NCBI GenBank assembly: GCA_902769055.1
Contig: CACXNL010000008.1
Span: 1 to 52,163, forward strand
Direction: 5' to 3'
From: an uncultured Pseudomonadota bacterium
GTDB taxonomy: Bacteria > Pseudomonadota > Alphaproteobacteria > RUG11792
Length of the DNA stretch: 52,163 nt
The position numbers and the translations under genes are program-made. Under the pieces are notes generated by a model. That model made no database searches. It was not told where the DNA came from and saw nothing but the letters and a program-made list of their open reading frames with translations. Within the stretch, counting starts at the first letter, position 1. Every line of letters begins with the position of its first letter. Positions 8,968 through 17,537 of this stretch are shown here, piece after piece.

Positions 8968-9555
8968 CTACCGCAACTCTTGTAAAATCTCGACTGGCAC
9001 ATTTGTATTCGATATTGAATCTAAATTTTTCAGAACCGCGAGAACTTTACACCTCGCGAATTGTTCGATGGTGTCTGTCAGTTCAGTTTCCCCGTTTAAA
9101 ACAATGCCCAAAATACTGACACTCCGAGCCCTCAGTGCCTCAATCGTTAAAAATATGTGGTTCAAAAATCCCAACTGCGATTTCGCAACTATCAGCGCCT
9201 TGACATTCAGTCGAGCCATTAGATCAGCCATCATTACACTGTCGGTGATCGGCACAAGCGCACCACCAGCTCCTTCAATTACAGTATTGCTTTGGGGACA
9301 TTGCTCCACAATTTTATTTACATCAATGTTTACACCTTCAAGACGCGCAGCATCGTACGCCGACAAGGGCGCCTTCAGGTGATACGCATTGGGAATAACA
9401 CGCGTTTTCGGAGAAAAACGCACCACAGTTTCGGTATCCGAATCATCTCCTGTTTGTATGGGCTTCCAGTACAACGCACTACTGTTCCGGCAAATCCAAG
9501 CCGAAGTTACGGTTTTCCCAACATCCGTATCAGTGCCAGTAACAAATATGTTCAT
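8968..9555 (-). CDS. bioD: Dethiobiotin synthetase
   Basis: BioD forms the ureido ring of dethiobiotin from diaminopelargonate, CO2 and ATP. The 195-residue product begins with the P-loop variant TGTDTDVGKT, followed by WKPIQTGDDSDTE and the EGAGGALVP motif that contacts substrate and nucleotide. The length is slightly short for the family but complete at both ends. It is the first gene of a bioD-bioA pair. Biotin genes in obligate intracellular bacteria often have an uneven distribution and a history of transfer; nothing in the base composition here decides that. Confidence 0.95.
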   Translation of the reverse strand: MNIFVTGTDTDVGKTVTSAWICRNSSALYWKPIQTGDDSDTETVVRFSPKTRVIPNAYHLKAPLSAYDAARLEGVNIDVNKIVEQCPQSNTVIEGAGGALVPITDSVMMADLMARLNVKALIVAKSQLGFLNHIFLTIEALRARSVSILGIVLNGETELTDTIEQFARCKVLAVLKNLDSISNTNVPVEILQELR

Positions 9556-9628
9556 ACCAATTATCCTTTCTGTTAAAAAGCTGAATACTCAGCATCATTA
9601 TGTAAGTCCGCAATGCGAATTTATAACA

Positions 9629-9643
9629 TTAACGAAAAATTAA
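9629..9643. promoter_or_regulatory. CtrA-type box upstream of secreted protein gene
   Basis: TTAACGAAAAATTAACC, exact TTAA-N7-TTAA followed by CC as in the full CtrA consensus. Candidate -10 hexamers TACAAT (9650-9655) and TATAAA (9660-9665) lie just downstream, so the box would overlap the -35 position of the promoter for the gene at 9699, the usual geometry of CtrA-activated promoters. Confidence 0.45.
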
Positions 9644-9698
9644 CCAATCTACAATACCATATAAAGGTGAAGATACCATGTGATATGGGGGATTGATC

Positions 9699-10190
9699 AT
9701 GAAACTCAGTCAAAGGTTGGCGTTAACAGTAGTTGTCGCAATGTTCGGGAGTGTTTATGCAAACGATGGAAGCTCGGGTATGCCCAGTAGTAGCTCCGAG
9801 AACATGAAACACGAAATAAATGCTCTTAAATCGTCGTTTGACAAAATGTCATCTGTAACGGCAAGGGTAGCAACTGAGCTTGCAAGGGTCGAAGTTGCGG
9901 CAGTTCAGACTGCTTTAAAAGCTACTCGAGAGAGCTTGACATCTACCCTGAAGAATATGCACGAATTGGTTGCTCCACTAGTTGCATCGCAGACGGTCTA
10001 TAAAGCCGAAGGTGGTCAAAATTACATCATCCCTACGGCATCTATATCCGTGCGTCAGCAATTTAACATCGCGGACTTTGCGGCAAAGAATGAAGACGTT
10101 ATTAAGGGAAAATCCATAGCATCGTCTTCTGAACTACCTGATGCTCCTACTAAACACCCTACTACCGATGCCAAATCAACTTCAGGCTAA
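9699..10190 (+). CDS. Secreted protein of unknown function, helical
   Basis: No family recognised. The 163-residue product starts with a signal peptide (MKLSQRLALTVVVAMFGSVYA, cut after VYA), then a Ser/Gly-rich linker, a predicted long helix with heptad-like spacing (about 30-90, KSSFDKMSSVTARVATELAR and following) and a polar, Ser/Thr/Pro-rich tail. ATG 9699 is favoured over TTG 9693 because GGGGA lies eight bases upstream and the signal peptide begins there. The gene stands alone, with a TTAA-N7-TTAA box before it and a likely terminator after it, so it is probably a separately regulated periplasmic or exported protein. Confidence 0.75.
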   Translation: MKLSQRLALTVVVAMFGSVYANDGSSGMPSSSSENMKHEINALKSSFDKMSSVTARVATELARVEVAAVQTALKATRESLTSTLKNMHELVAPLVASQTVYKAEGGQNYIIPTASISVRQQFNIADFAAKNEDVIKGKSIASSSELPDAPTKHPTTDAKSTSG

Positions 10191-10210
10191 AACTGAGTTT
10201 TTAGCCAAAA

Positions 10211-10248
10211 ACGTAGTCACTTTTCTTGTTGACGGGTGACTGCGTTTT
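10211..10248 (+). terminator. Rho-independent-type terminator
   Basis: Arms ACGTAGTCAC (10211-10220) and GTGACTGCGT (10236-10245) form ten pairs with one G-T wobble, a 15-base loop, and a short T run (10245-10248). It follows the secreted protein gene. Confidence 0.6.
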
Positions 10249-10298
10249 ATGATAAACATACCCGGTTATGACATGTTTTTTATTTTAGAAAGATTATT

Positions 10299-10772
10299 AT
10301 GGAACCAATACCAATGACCCTTACGGGGTATAACAAGTTGCAGGATGAGTTAAGACATCTGAAAAATGTCGAGCGTCCTCAGATAGTTGAAGCCATAGCT
10401 TCGGCGCGAGCGCTGGGAGATCTTTCCGAAAATGCTGAATATCACGCGGCAAAAGATAAACAAGGCATGGTTGAAAGCAGAATTTCGGATCTCGAGGATA
10501 GGCTCAGCAAAGCGATGGTTGTTGATGTCGCAAAAATTGTATCTGATACGATAAAATTCGGCGCCACTGTTGAAGTCGCGGACGATGTCACAGATGCGAT
10601 TTCGAAATTTCAAATCGTCGGCAGCGATGAGGCTGATGTCAAGCGTGGGCTCTTACCTATCACATCGCCTATTGCGAAAACCTTAATCGGCAAAAAGGAG
10701 GGAGACTCTATCGAAGTTTTTACACCTAATGGAACGAAAAATTACACTGTCACCAATATAAGCTATGTATAG
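10299..10772 (+). CDS. greA: Transcription elongation factor GreA
   Basis: GreA enters the secondary channel of RNA polymerase and stimulates cleavage of backtracked RNA. The 157-residue protein has the N-terminal coiled coil with the tip acidic motif in ARALGDLSENAEYHAAKDKQ (Asp and Glu present) and the C-terminal FKBP-like domain ending KNYTVTNISYV. Length is standard for the family. The gene follows the terminator of the secreted protein gene and is transcribed on its own or with downstream sequence. Confidence 0.97.
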   Translation: MEPIPMTLTGYNKLQDELRHLKNVERPQIVEAIASARALGDLSENAEYHAAKDKQGMVESRISDLEDRLSKAMVVDVAKIVSDTIKFGATVEVADDVTDAISKFQIVGSDEADVKRGLLPITSPIAKTLIGKKEGDSIEVFTPNGTKNYTVTNISYV

Positions 10773-11112
10773 ATACACCGAAGTACTATTATTAAAAATG
10801 ATTGATATTATGCTACAACATTGCTGTTCCAGGTGGAGTGAGTGCGCGCTTTTAGCAAGAATTTTTTGGGTACCTCATCAGTCAGCCGGAGTATTTGAAG
10901 TTTCAGGCTACAAAGTAAAAAATGCCTTCTCAATTTTTGTTACATCCGATAGAAACTATGCTAGAATGTCGGATAGCGATTGTTTCGATGTGTGGTTTTG
11001 TATGGACAGCTATTATTATGCATGTTTTGCGTAGTTCTGGCGTCGTATTTGTCGTGCATCCATAAAATATGGCGCTAACGGGTTTTGTGTTGGTCGATTT
11101 TATGGGTGATTT
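10773..11112. other. 340-base gap before the permease, possible 47-codon ORF
   Basis: No convincing gene. One short frame, ATG 10922 to TAA 11063-11065, would encode 47 residues with a hydrophobic stretch (RIAIVSMCGFVWTAIIMHVL) that could be a single membrane helix, but no ribosome-binding site precedes it. A longer overlapping frame starting inside greA looks random. No clear riboswitch or terminator was seen. Confidence 0.25.
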
Positions 11113-12267
11113 ATGAAAAAACAATTGAGTGCTGTAGCGCTTTTAGCAGGAACCGCGATCGGTTCGGGTATGTTGTCTCTGCCGTTGGTTTTGGCAGGGT
11201 ACGGTTTGAAGTTAAGCTGCGTGTTAATGGTAGCCTTTGTTTGGGTTGCTTACTATTCGTCGGTAATAAGAGCCGAGTTGAACATTTATTCGCAAGCTGA
11301 TTTTGCGTTAAAGGATGTTGGTACGCATTACAGCGGCAAGATAGCGTCATACATTGGCAGTATTTCGTTAAAACTTTTGTCATACTCGTTAATAGCGGCG
11401 TATCTGTGTGGCTTAGCTTCATTACTGAACGAGCTATTAGCTTTTGACGCAAGGTACCTAATTGCGGCAATCGCTAGCGGTACAATGGTTTTGTTGTACT
11501 TTTCGAATAGTCTAATTCAACGGACAAACAAAATTTTGTTTGTATTTTTGGTTTCGGCGTTTGTTTTGGTTACAGTAGGGCTACTTGTAAAATCCGGGGT
11601 GTCCGAGTTACAAGTCCCCGCAGGTCAATTACTAACGTTGAACTCGTTCGCACTGGCGCTACCTATAGTATTCACATCGTTTGGATTTCAGGGCTCGATA
11701 CATTCGCTCACGAAATTTGTCGAAAATGATCGAACGTTGATCAAGCGGGCGTGCTTATTTGGCAGCATCATCCCAGCTGTTGTGTATACCGTCTGGACAT
11801 GCAGCGTGGTGTTGATTGTATACAACAACGATGCAGAATTGTTCAGCAGGATGATAAATGGGAAGGTCGAGATAGCCGAATTGATAGCGTGCTTGTCGCA
11901 TATATCGAAGTTGCCGCATTTAAAGGCGATGTTTTGGGTAATATCTCTGCTTTCATTGCTGACTTCGATAATTGGCGTGGGAATTGCGGTTTTTGACGAG
12001 TGGAATAGGCAGCTGAACAAGGCGGCTTCATCCGCGATAACTGTTATCCCTTCGGCGCTGGTCGCGATTTTTGCACCTACCGCGTTCATCAAAATTCTAG
12101 GCGTTTCCGGGATGATACTTGTCGTTCTGGCAATATTTCTGCCGGTGTATTTGTATAAAAAGATGCTAGAACAAAATCCTGAGATTATTGTGTCGAAACG
12201 AAAGATTATTGGACTTGTGACGCTAACGCTTGTAGGAATAGCGGTGTTTGGGGCGGGGATGCTTTAG
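11113..12267 (+). CDS. Aromatic amino acid permease (HAAAP family)
   Basis: Inner-membrane proton-coupled importer of the hydroxy/aromatic amino acid permease family (TyrP, Mtr, TnaB relatives). The 384-residue protein is almost entirely hydrophobic with about eleven membrane segments. The first carries the family signature GTAIGSGMLSLPLVLAGYG, which forms the unwound substrate site, and a later loop has FTSFGFQGSIHSLTKFVENDRTLIKRA. Whether it prefers Tyr, Trp or both cannot be told. Importers of this kind fit a cell that takes amino acids from a host. Confidence 0.9.
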   Translation: MKKQLSAVALLAGTAIGSGMLSLPLVLAGYGLKLSCVLMVAFVWVAYYSSVIRAELNIYSQADFALKDVGTHYSGKIASYIGSISLKLLSYSLIAAYLCGLASLLNELLAFDARYLIAAIASGTMVLLYFSNSLIQRTNKILFVFLVSAFVLVTVGLLVKSGVSELQVPAGQLLTLNSFALALPIVFTSFGFQGSIHSLTKFVENDRTLIKRACLFGSIIPAVVYTVWTCSVVLIVYNNDAELFSRMINGKVEIAELIACLSHISKLPHLKAMFWVISLLSLLTSIIGVGIAVFDEWNRQLNKAASSAITVIPSALVAIFAPTAFIKILGVSGMILVVLAIFLPVYLYKKMLEQNPEIIVSKRKIIGLVTLTLVGIAVFGAGML

Positions 12268-12296
12268 TGAAATGAGGATTGGGCAACAACAGGCTC

Positions 12297-12378
12297 CCCA
12301 TTCGCTGTAAGCGAAATAAATGTTGAATGGGATCACTAGATTACGTAGCAAACAGCCACACCTTATGGCATGGCTGTT
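12297..12378. terminator. Two hairpins between convergent permease and carboxypeptidase genes
   Basis: The first hairpin pairs CCCATTC (12297-12303) with GAATGGG (12325-12331) and has an inner TCGC/GCGA stem. The second pairs AACAGCCA (12351-12358) with TGGCTGTT (12371-12378) across a 12-base loop. T-runs are poor on both sides, so these are candidate terminators for the convergent pair rather than clear ones. Confidence 0.45.
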
Positions 12379-12406
12379 TATCTGTTATGACTATTCCGTT
12401 CAACAG

Positions 12407-13360
12407 TCATTCATGTACTCTCATCTCCACTTCCGTTTTGTTACCAATGCGTCTTATTGTTCCGGTGTAGTTGTACACAAATGGTAGGTTTGTGTTTCCG
12501 TGACCGAATCTGGAGCTTTTGTATACTGGGATGTCTAATTTTGATGCAAATCGCTTCAATACTTTCATAACATCCGCTCCGAAATCGCCAAATATAATCG
12601 CCTTGGCATTCCTGAAAAGTCCGGCGTTTTTCATGTGAGTAAGCAGGCGGTCTAGGCGAAAGCTGGTAACATTCGTATCCTCCAGAAAAACGATTTTCCC
12701 GCTCGTTTCGATTTGCCATGAAGTACCTATCGTCGAAATAATGCAGGTTATATTGCCACCAGTTATTTTACCAGCAACAACCTTTTTAGACTTAGCAATA
12801 TCATTTATTGGTTTTAAATCTGAAATCTTCAGCGAATTTTTCGTACAACTACAAATGTTATTCAAAAAATTTATAATGCTTTGATACGATTGCTTGGACT
12901 TATCGCCTATGACAAAATCCTTCAGCATCGGCGCATTGATGGCTATCCAGCCGTATTTTTGCGAGAGGTGTATCATAAGCGGCGTCAGATCGCTGTAGCC
13001 TATGATAATTTTTGAAGGAACCTTTGAATAATCAGCCTGCACAACGAATGGCATAAGTTTGTCCGCACCATACCCACCACGGAGTGCCCATAAAATCTTG
13101 TGGTTCGAGCGTAACGATTTGTCCAATTTCAGAAATTTCGCATTTTCGTCCGCGAAAACTTGCGCCTCAGAGCCGCCAATCGGCACGTCAATTTTCATAT
13201 TGCCAAGAAGTTGGGTGATCTTCTTCGCCAACTTTTCCGGTAATCCCTGCTCTGGAAGTCCACTGGACGGCGCAATGACCTCTATATCAAACTTTTTTAA
13301 ATCGCTTGCAAAAACACTGCCTACAAGAGCAAAAAACGCAGCAATAAACTTGAAATACAT
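12407..13360 (-). CDS. Exported LD-carboxypeptidase (peptidase family S66)
   Basis: The S66 family includes LdcA, which removes the terminal D-Ala from tetrapeptides during murein recycling, and MccF. The 317-residue product has the family landmarks ALRGGYGADKL, the nucleophile elbow GYSD (Ser 123), the Glu of VFLEDTN and the His of RFGHGNTNLPF, so the Ser-Glu-His triad is complete. It starts with a signal peptide (MYFKFIAAFFALVGSVFA), whereas the classic LdcA is cytoplasmic, so this version should act in the periplasm or outside. It faces the permease and is followed on the other strand by the glycosyltransferase array. Confidence 0.88.
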   Translation of the reverse strand: MYFKFIAAFFALVGSVFASDLKKFDIEVIAPSSGLPEQGLPEKLAKKITQLLGNMKIDVPIGGSEAQVFADENAKFLKLDKSLRSNHKILWALRGGYGADKLMPFVVQADYSKVPSKIIIGYSDLTPLMIHLSQKYGWIAINAPMLKDFVIGDKSKQSYQSIINFLNNICSCTKNSLKISDLKPINDIAKSKKVVAGKITGGNITCIISTIGTSWQIETSGKIVFLEDTNVTSFRLDRLLTHMKNAGLFRNAKAIIFGDFGADVMKVLKRFASKLDIPVYKSSRFGHGNTNLPFVYNYTGTIRRIGNKTEVEMRVHE

Positions 13361-13391
13361 CGACTGTAACCAAAAGCTAACTTCTCCTTAT

Positions 13392-14330
13392 ATGATACAA
13401 GAAAACTTGAAAAATTCCTTAATTACTGATACTTTGTACGATGTTAGGAAATATAATACGAGGTTTGAACGCACGGTGACTAAGTTTTTTACAGTGCGGT
13501 ACATTGTTAAAGCACTTTTAACCACCATTGGCGTAATCTTTATTGCTTTTACATTTATTTTGCCTCACAAGCATTTGCCGAAGGTTGATACTGGCGAAGG
13601 AGATGGGAGTATTCAGGTGTATTACATAAATCTTGATAAAGCAGAAGAGCGTCGTAAAGCAATAACGCCGCAACTTGATGAACTTGGAATACCGTATCAG
13701 CGAATAGTGGCAGTTTATGGGAAAGGATTACCTCAGGAAGAAAAAGATAAACTTGTCAATAAAACGAGATTTAAACTTTTTATGCAACGTGAAGTTTTGG
13801 ATGGAGAAATCGGGTGTTACTTAAGTCATCTCAACACTTGGAAGGAGTTCCTGAAGTCGAAAGCGTCGTATGCGCTGATTTTCGAGGATGATGCCTCGTT
13901 TAATCCGAATGAGCTGAGACAAGTAGTTGATAAGTTAATCGCAAATAATGACAAGTGGGACTATGTTAATTTATCCCCATTTAGACCTGGGAATGGTCGT
14001 GTTATAACAAAACTCACGCAGCATTACGAATTGCAGGCGCCGCGCCGGAGGATGTGGTGTAATGCGTGCTACCTGATAAATCGAGCTGCCGCAGCTAGTC
14101 TGATAAAGCACGCCCTGCCAATTCGAGCGGCGGTCGACCAATATGCTCATCGAACCTGGGAGCTGGGGTACAAATATCGGATGGTGTTCCCGAAGGTGGT
14201 AGATTACAACTTCGGCAATACATACATTGGAAATGGCGGTTATAGTGAAAAGTGGTATTTGCGCCTGACGAATAAGGTATTCAGAGATTTGAGCAACTTT
14301 ATGTGTTTCGTAATGGCGTATATGCGCTAA
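13392..14330 (+). CDS. Membrane-anchored glycosyltransferase family 25, copy 1
   Basis: Family-25 glycosyltransferases add sugars, often galactose, to lipooligosaccharide. The 312-residue product has a membrane anchor (about 37-56, IVKALLTTIGVIFIAFTFIL) and the family motifs VYYINLDKAEERR, DGEIGCYLSHLNTWKEFL, the acidic EDDASF in the nucleotide-sugar site and YLINRAAAASLIKHALPI. ATG 13392 lacks a good ribosome-binding site and gives an N-terminus about 30 residues longer than the other three copies, so a later GTG such as 13478 may be used. The open frame further upstream overlaps the carboxypeptidase antisense and is not coding. First of four tandem paralogues. Confidence 0.85.
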   Translation: MIQENLKNSLITDTLYDVRKYNTRFERTVTKFFTVRYIVKALLTTIGVIFIAFTFILPHKHLPKVDTGEGDGSIQVYYINLDKAEERRKAITPQLDELGIPYQRIVAVYGKGLPQEEKDKLVNKTRFKLFMQREVLDGEIGCYLSHLNTWKEFLKSKASYALIFEDDASFNPNELRQVVDKLIANNDKWDYVNLSPFRPGNGRVITKLTQHYELQAPRRRMWCNACYLINRAAAASLIKHALPIRAAVDQYAHRTWELGYKYRMVFPKVVDYNFGNTYIGNGGYSEKWYLRLTNKVFRDLSNFMCFVMAYMR

Positions 14331-14347
14331 ATAGAAGGGATGGAAAA

Positions 14348-15187
14348 ATGAAGGTTTGGAAAATTTTTGTTTGTATAGTAGCCGCATCGATTGTGGCTTA
14401 TACATTTGTCTTACCTCACTGGAATTTGCCTGAAATTGATGAGGGCGTAGGAGATGGAAGTGTTCAGGTGTATTATGTAAATCTCGATAAAGCTATTGAT
14501 CGACGTAAAGCGATAGTACCGCAACTTGAGCAGCTGGGAATATCGTACGAGCGGGTATCCGCAGTATATGGAAAAGAGTTGCCCGCAGCAGAAAAAGACA
14601 AATTGGTAAATAAAACGATATTCAAACTTATGATGCGCCGTGAAGTTCTGGATGGTGAAATTGGATGCTATCTAAGTCATCTCAAGGTTTGGAAAGAATT
14701 CCTGAAGTCGAAAGCATCGTACGCGTTGATTTTCGAGGATGATGCTTCGTTTGATCCAGTCGAAATGCGAAAAGTAGTCGATGGGTTAATTACAAATGAT
14801 GACAAATGGGACTACGTAAACCTTGACCCAAATCGTTGGAATAAGGGACGTGTTGTGAAAATTCTGTCTGATAAATTTAGCTTAAGGGCACCGACTTATG
14901 TGGTGTGGAAAAACACGGGTCAACTAATCAATCGTAAAGCTGCCGCCAGTTTAATTAAGCACGCGCTTCCAATACGGATGGCGGTGGACGTATACGTGCA
15001 CAGGACGTGGGAGCTTGGATACAAATACAGGATAGTTGCGCCACCTGTGGTCAGGCATGATTTCGGCGGCTCGTATATTGACGATGGTTCCAATAGTTAC
15101 AGTAACAAGTGGTACTTGCGCGTAACGAACAGGATATACGAGGTTTTGAGCCATTTTATGTGTTATATAATGGCATATTTGCGATAG
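14348..15187 (+). CDS. Membrane-anchored glycosyltransferase family 25, copy 2
   Basis: Second paralogue, 279 residues. An N-terminal anchor begins MKVWKIFVCIVAASIVAYTF and is followed by the same motifs: VYYVNLDKAIDRRKAI, DGEIGCYLSHLKVWKEFL, FEDDASF, WDYVNLDPNRW and QLINRKAAASLIKHALPI. AGAAGGG lies eight bases before ATG 14348. The 17-base gap to copy 1 supports one transcript. The catalytic core is nearly identical to copy 1, while the segment after WDYVNL and the last 50 residues vary, which is where acceptor choice may differ. Confidence 0.88.
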   Translation: MKVWKIFVCIVAASIVAYTFVLPHWNLPEIDEGVGDGSVQVYYVNLDKAIDRRKAIVPQLEQLGISYERVSAVYGKELPAAEKDKLVNKTIFKLMMRREVLDGEIGCYLSHLKVWKEFLKSKASYALIFEDDASFDPVEMRKVVDGLITNDDKWDYVNLDPNRWNKGRVVKILSDKFSLRAPTYVVWKNTGQLINRKAAASLIKHALPIRMAVDVYVHRTWELGYKYRIVAPPVVRHDFGGSYIDDGSNSYSNKWYLRVTNRIYEVLSHFMCYIMAYLR

Positions 15188-15202
15188 TTAGGAGGTATAG
15201 CT

Positions 15203-16027
15203 ATGAAAATTGTGGCTGTTATTGTGGGCACGGTTGTTGTGGCTTGCGCATTTGCCTTACCACATTGGAATTTAGCTGAAGTTGATATAGGTAACGGCGA
15301 TGAAAGTGTTCATGTGTATTATATAAATCTTGATAAAGCTATTGATCGACGTAATGCAATAGTACCATTGTTAAGCCAACTTGATTTGTCATATAAGCGC
15401 ATAGCGGCGGTTTATGGTAAAGAGTTGTCGCAAAGTGAAAAAGATGAAGTGACAGATGGAACGATGTTCAAGGTCTTGATGGGAAAAGGTATAGTTGATG
15501 GTGAAATTGGGTGCTATATCAGTCATCTTAAGACGTGGAAGGAATTTCTGAAGTCGAAAGCATCATACGCTCTAATAATCGAGGATGACGCGACATTCAA
15601 TCCTGCCGAGTTAAAGGCGGTAGTTGATGAGTTAATCGAACATAATGACAAATGGGATTATGTAAATCTTGATCCGCATCGCAGTGGAAACGGTCGTATT
15701 GTGCAAAAAATTTCCGATAAATATAATTTAATAGCATCGAAACAAAGAGTATGGCTAACGACTTGTCAGCTAATAAACCGTAAAGCCGCGGCTAGTTTAG
15801 TAAAGCACGCATTGCCAATCAGGATGCCGGTCGATCACTATGTCTATAGGTCGTGGGAACTTGGATACAAATTCCGAATAGTTTCGCCGAACGCGGCAGG
15901 ACACGGTTTCGGGGGCTCATATATTGGAAGCGAGGATTACAGTGAAAAATGGTACTTAAAACTGACGCAGCAAATAAATCGGATGATAAGCGGCGCTATG
16001 TGCCATATAATGGCATATATGAACTAA
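15203..16027 (+). CDS. Membrane-anchored glycosyltransferase family 25, copy 3
   Basis: Third paralogue, 274 residues, with the best ribosome-binding site of the array (GGAGG before ATG 15203). It has the N-terminal anchor MKIVAVIVGTVVVACAFAL and the motifs VYYINLDKAIDRRNAI, DGEIGCYISHLKTWKEFL, IEDDATF and QLINRKAAASLVKHALPI. It differs from the others by a Glu-Ser start of the luminal part (GNGDESVHVYY) and the less charged GKGIVDGE stretch. The intact motifs suggest a working enzyme. Confidence 0.88.
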   Translation: MKIVAVIVGTVVVACAFALPHWNLAEVDIGNGDESVHVYYINLDKAIDRRNAIVPLLSQLDLSYKRIAAVYGKELSQSEKDEVTDGTMFKVLMGKGIVDGEIGCYISHLKTWKEFLKSKASYALIIEDDATFNPAELKAVVDELIEHNDKWDYVNLDPHRSGNGRIVQKISDKYNLIASKQRVWLTTCQLINRKAAASLVKHALPIRMPVDHYVYRSWELGYKFRIVSPNAAGHGFGGSYIGSEDYSEKWYLKLTQQINRMISGAMCHIMAYMN

Positions 16028-16044
16028 GTAGAAAGGATAAAGGG

Positions 16045-16878
16045 ATGAGAATTTGGAAGGTTTTAGTTTTTATAATATCTCTATCAATTATAGTCTTTGC
16101 GTTTGTGTTACCTCATCGGAACTTGCCGAATATTGATGAGGGAGTGGGCGATGGAAGCGTGCAGGCATATTACATAAATCTAGATAAAGCCGAAGACCGT
16201 CGAAATGCAATAACGACATTGTTGAGTCAAATCGGAATACCGTTTGAGCGCATAGCGGCAATATATGGAAAAGATTTGCCCAAAGCGGAAAAGGATAAGG
16301 CGGTAAACAGAACGATATTCAGGATTTTGATGCAAAAGGACGTATTGGATGGTGAAATAGGGTGTTACTTAAGTCATCTTAAGACTTGGCAGGAGTTTCT
16401 AAAATCGAAAGCGTCGTATGCCTTAATATTCGAGGACGATGAATCGTTTACTCCTGCTGACTTAAAAGAATTGGTAAATTTGTTAATTGCAAACAGCGAC
16501 AAGTGGGATTGCGTAAATTTAGACCCGCATCGCCCAGGAAATGGCAAAGTTGTGAAACAGATATCGTCAATATATACATTACAAGCGCCATCATGCCGCG
16601 TATGGAATGCAAGCTGCTACTTAATAAATAGACAAGCCGCCGCAAGCCTGGTTCGCCACGCATTGCCAATCAGAATGCCGTTGGATCACTTGCTATACAG
16701 ATCATGGGAATTGGGCTACAAATTCAGAACAGTCGCGCCCAAAATAGTTGGGCAAATCGGCAACGACACATACATCCAGCAAAATCGCAACAGGGAAATC
16801 TGGTACTTATACCTCCCAGCGCACATATTCCGCATAGCCGGGCAAATCATGACAATCATAATGGAATACATGAGATAA
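16045..16878 (+). CDS. Membrane-anchored glycosyltransferase family 25, copy 4
   Basis: Fourth paralogue, 277 residues from ATG 16045, with AAGG/AAAGGG just upstream. Motifs are AYYINLDKAEDRRNAI, DGEIGCYLSHLKTWQEFL, FEDDESF, WDCVNLDPHRP and YLINRQAAASLVRHALPI after the membrane anchor MRIWKVLVFIISLSIIVFAF. The frame also continues into the end of copy 3, but those extra residues are not family-like. Its last 60 residues are the most diverged of the four. No further copy follows. Confidence 0.88.
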   Translation: MRIWKVLVFIISLSIIVFAFVLPHRNLPNIDEGVGDGSVQAYYINLDKAEDRRNAITTLLSQIGIPFERIAAIYGKDLPKAEKDKAVNRTIFRILMQKDVLDGEIGCYLSHLKTWQEFLKSKASYALIFEDDESFTPADLKELVNLLIANSDKWDCVNLDPHRPGNGKVVKQISSIYTLQAPSCRVWNASCYLINRQAAASLVRHALPIRMPLDHLLYRSWELGYKFRTVAPKIVGQIGNDTYIQQNRNREIWYLYLPAHIFRIAGQIMTIIMEYMR

Positions 16879-17014
16879 AGAATTGTTAGAAAAGAAATTT
16901 TGCAAAGCACAAGCTATACGATATATACGCAATGTTTATTACAATCTGCCAGGTAGAAAAAAATCGTAATTGGTGATAGCCTGGTATCGAGGGGTTCTGG
17001 AAGAAATGCGATAA

Positions 17015-17530
17015 ATGAAAGCTAAACTTGTAATTACGTTGCTTTTGGCTGTGACTTGTGCTTTAGAAGCGAAGTTAACTTTCTCGAACTTGGAAGGAGA
17101 AAAAGATTTTTTGAGTGCGTTGCTGCATGAGTTGGACAAATTGGATACTGAGAAAGAGGATGAGCAACCCGATCTGAAAGAATGCAAGGAGGATATAAGG
17201 CATTTAAGAAAAACTTTGTTCAACATAGAAGACGAAAGTTCAAAGAAGGACGCCAGCAACGAGATCTTGCAGGAGCTTGTAAAAGAATATAATGAAAAAA
17301 TGAGAGAATTAGAAAAGATGTACAGACTTATAATGAATAAGTACAAAAACAACAAAAAAGAGGACAAAGTTTTACCAAAAGGGTCATGCGGAACTTTTGC
17401 GATGGACTCGCTCAATTACGGTAAGAAGCGAAGCACAATAAAGGATAAGAAGTTTCGCACATTAGAGCTGATTGAAGTAAGCAACTCGACCAAAACAGAG
17501 AAGAGCCTACCTTTGCCAAGTGAGGAATAG
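17015..17530 (+). CDS. Secreted coiled-coil protein of unknown function
   Basis: No family recognised. The 171-residue product begins with a signal peptide (MKAKLVITLLLAVTCALEA), then a charged segment rich in Lys and Glu with predicted coiled coil (about 50-115, including EILQELVKEYNEKMRELEKM), and a basic-polar tail. GGAAG lies about 13 bases before the ATG. It follows the glycosyltransferase array and ends eight bases before the CNNM/CBS gene, with which it may be co-transcribed. The high charge and coiled coil suggest a periplasmic scaffold or an exported effector; there is no direct evidence for either. Confidence 0.7.
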   Translation: MKAKLVITLLLAVTCALEAKLTFSNLEGEKDFLSALLHELDKLDTEKEDEQPDLKECKEDIRHLRKTLFNIEDESSKKDASNEILQELVKEYNEKMRELEKMYRLIMNKYKNNKKEDKVLPKGSCGTFAMDSLNYGKKRSTIKDKKFRTLELIEVSNSTKTEKSLPLPSEE

Positions 17531-17537
17531 TTTAGAG

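Noticed and set aside
10765-11034. 89-codon plus-strand frame after greA
   Set aside because: It starts inside greA without a ribosome-binding site, has an odd composition rich in Cys, Tyr and Trp, and shows no family pattern; treated as chance.
13059-13391. Upstream extension of the first glycosyltransferase frame
   Set aside because: It is antisense to the start of the carboxypeptidase gene, which has a clear signal peptide; the extra residues are not family-like.
16939-17415. 158-codon minus-strand frame rich in Ser, Leu and Phe
   Set aside because: It is the antisense shadow of the Lys/Glu-rich secreted coiled-coil protein, which has a start, signal peptide and coiled coil.
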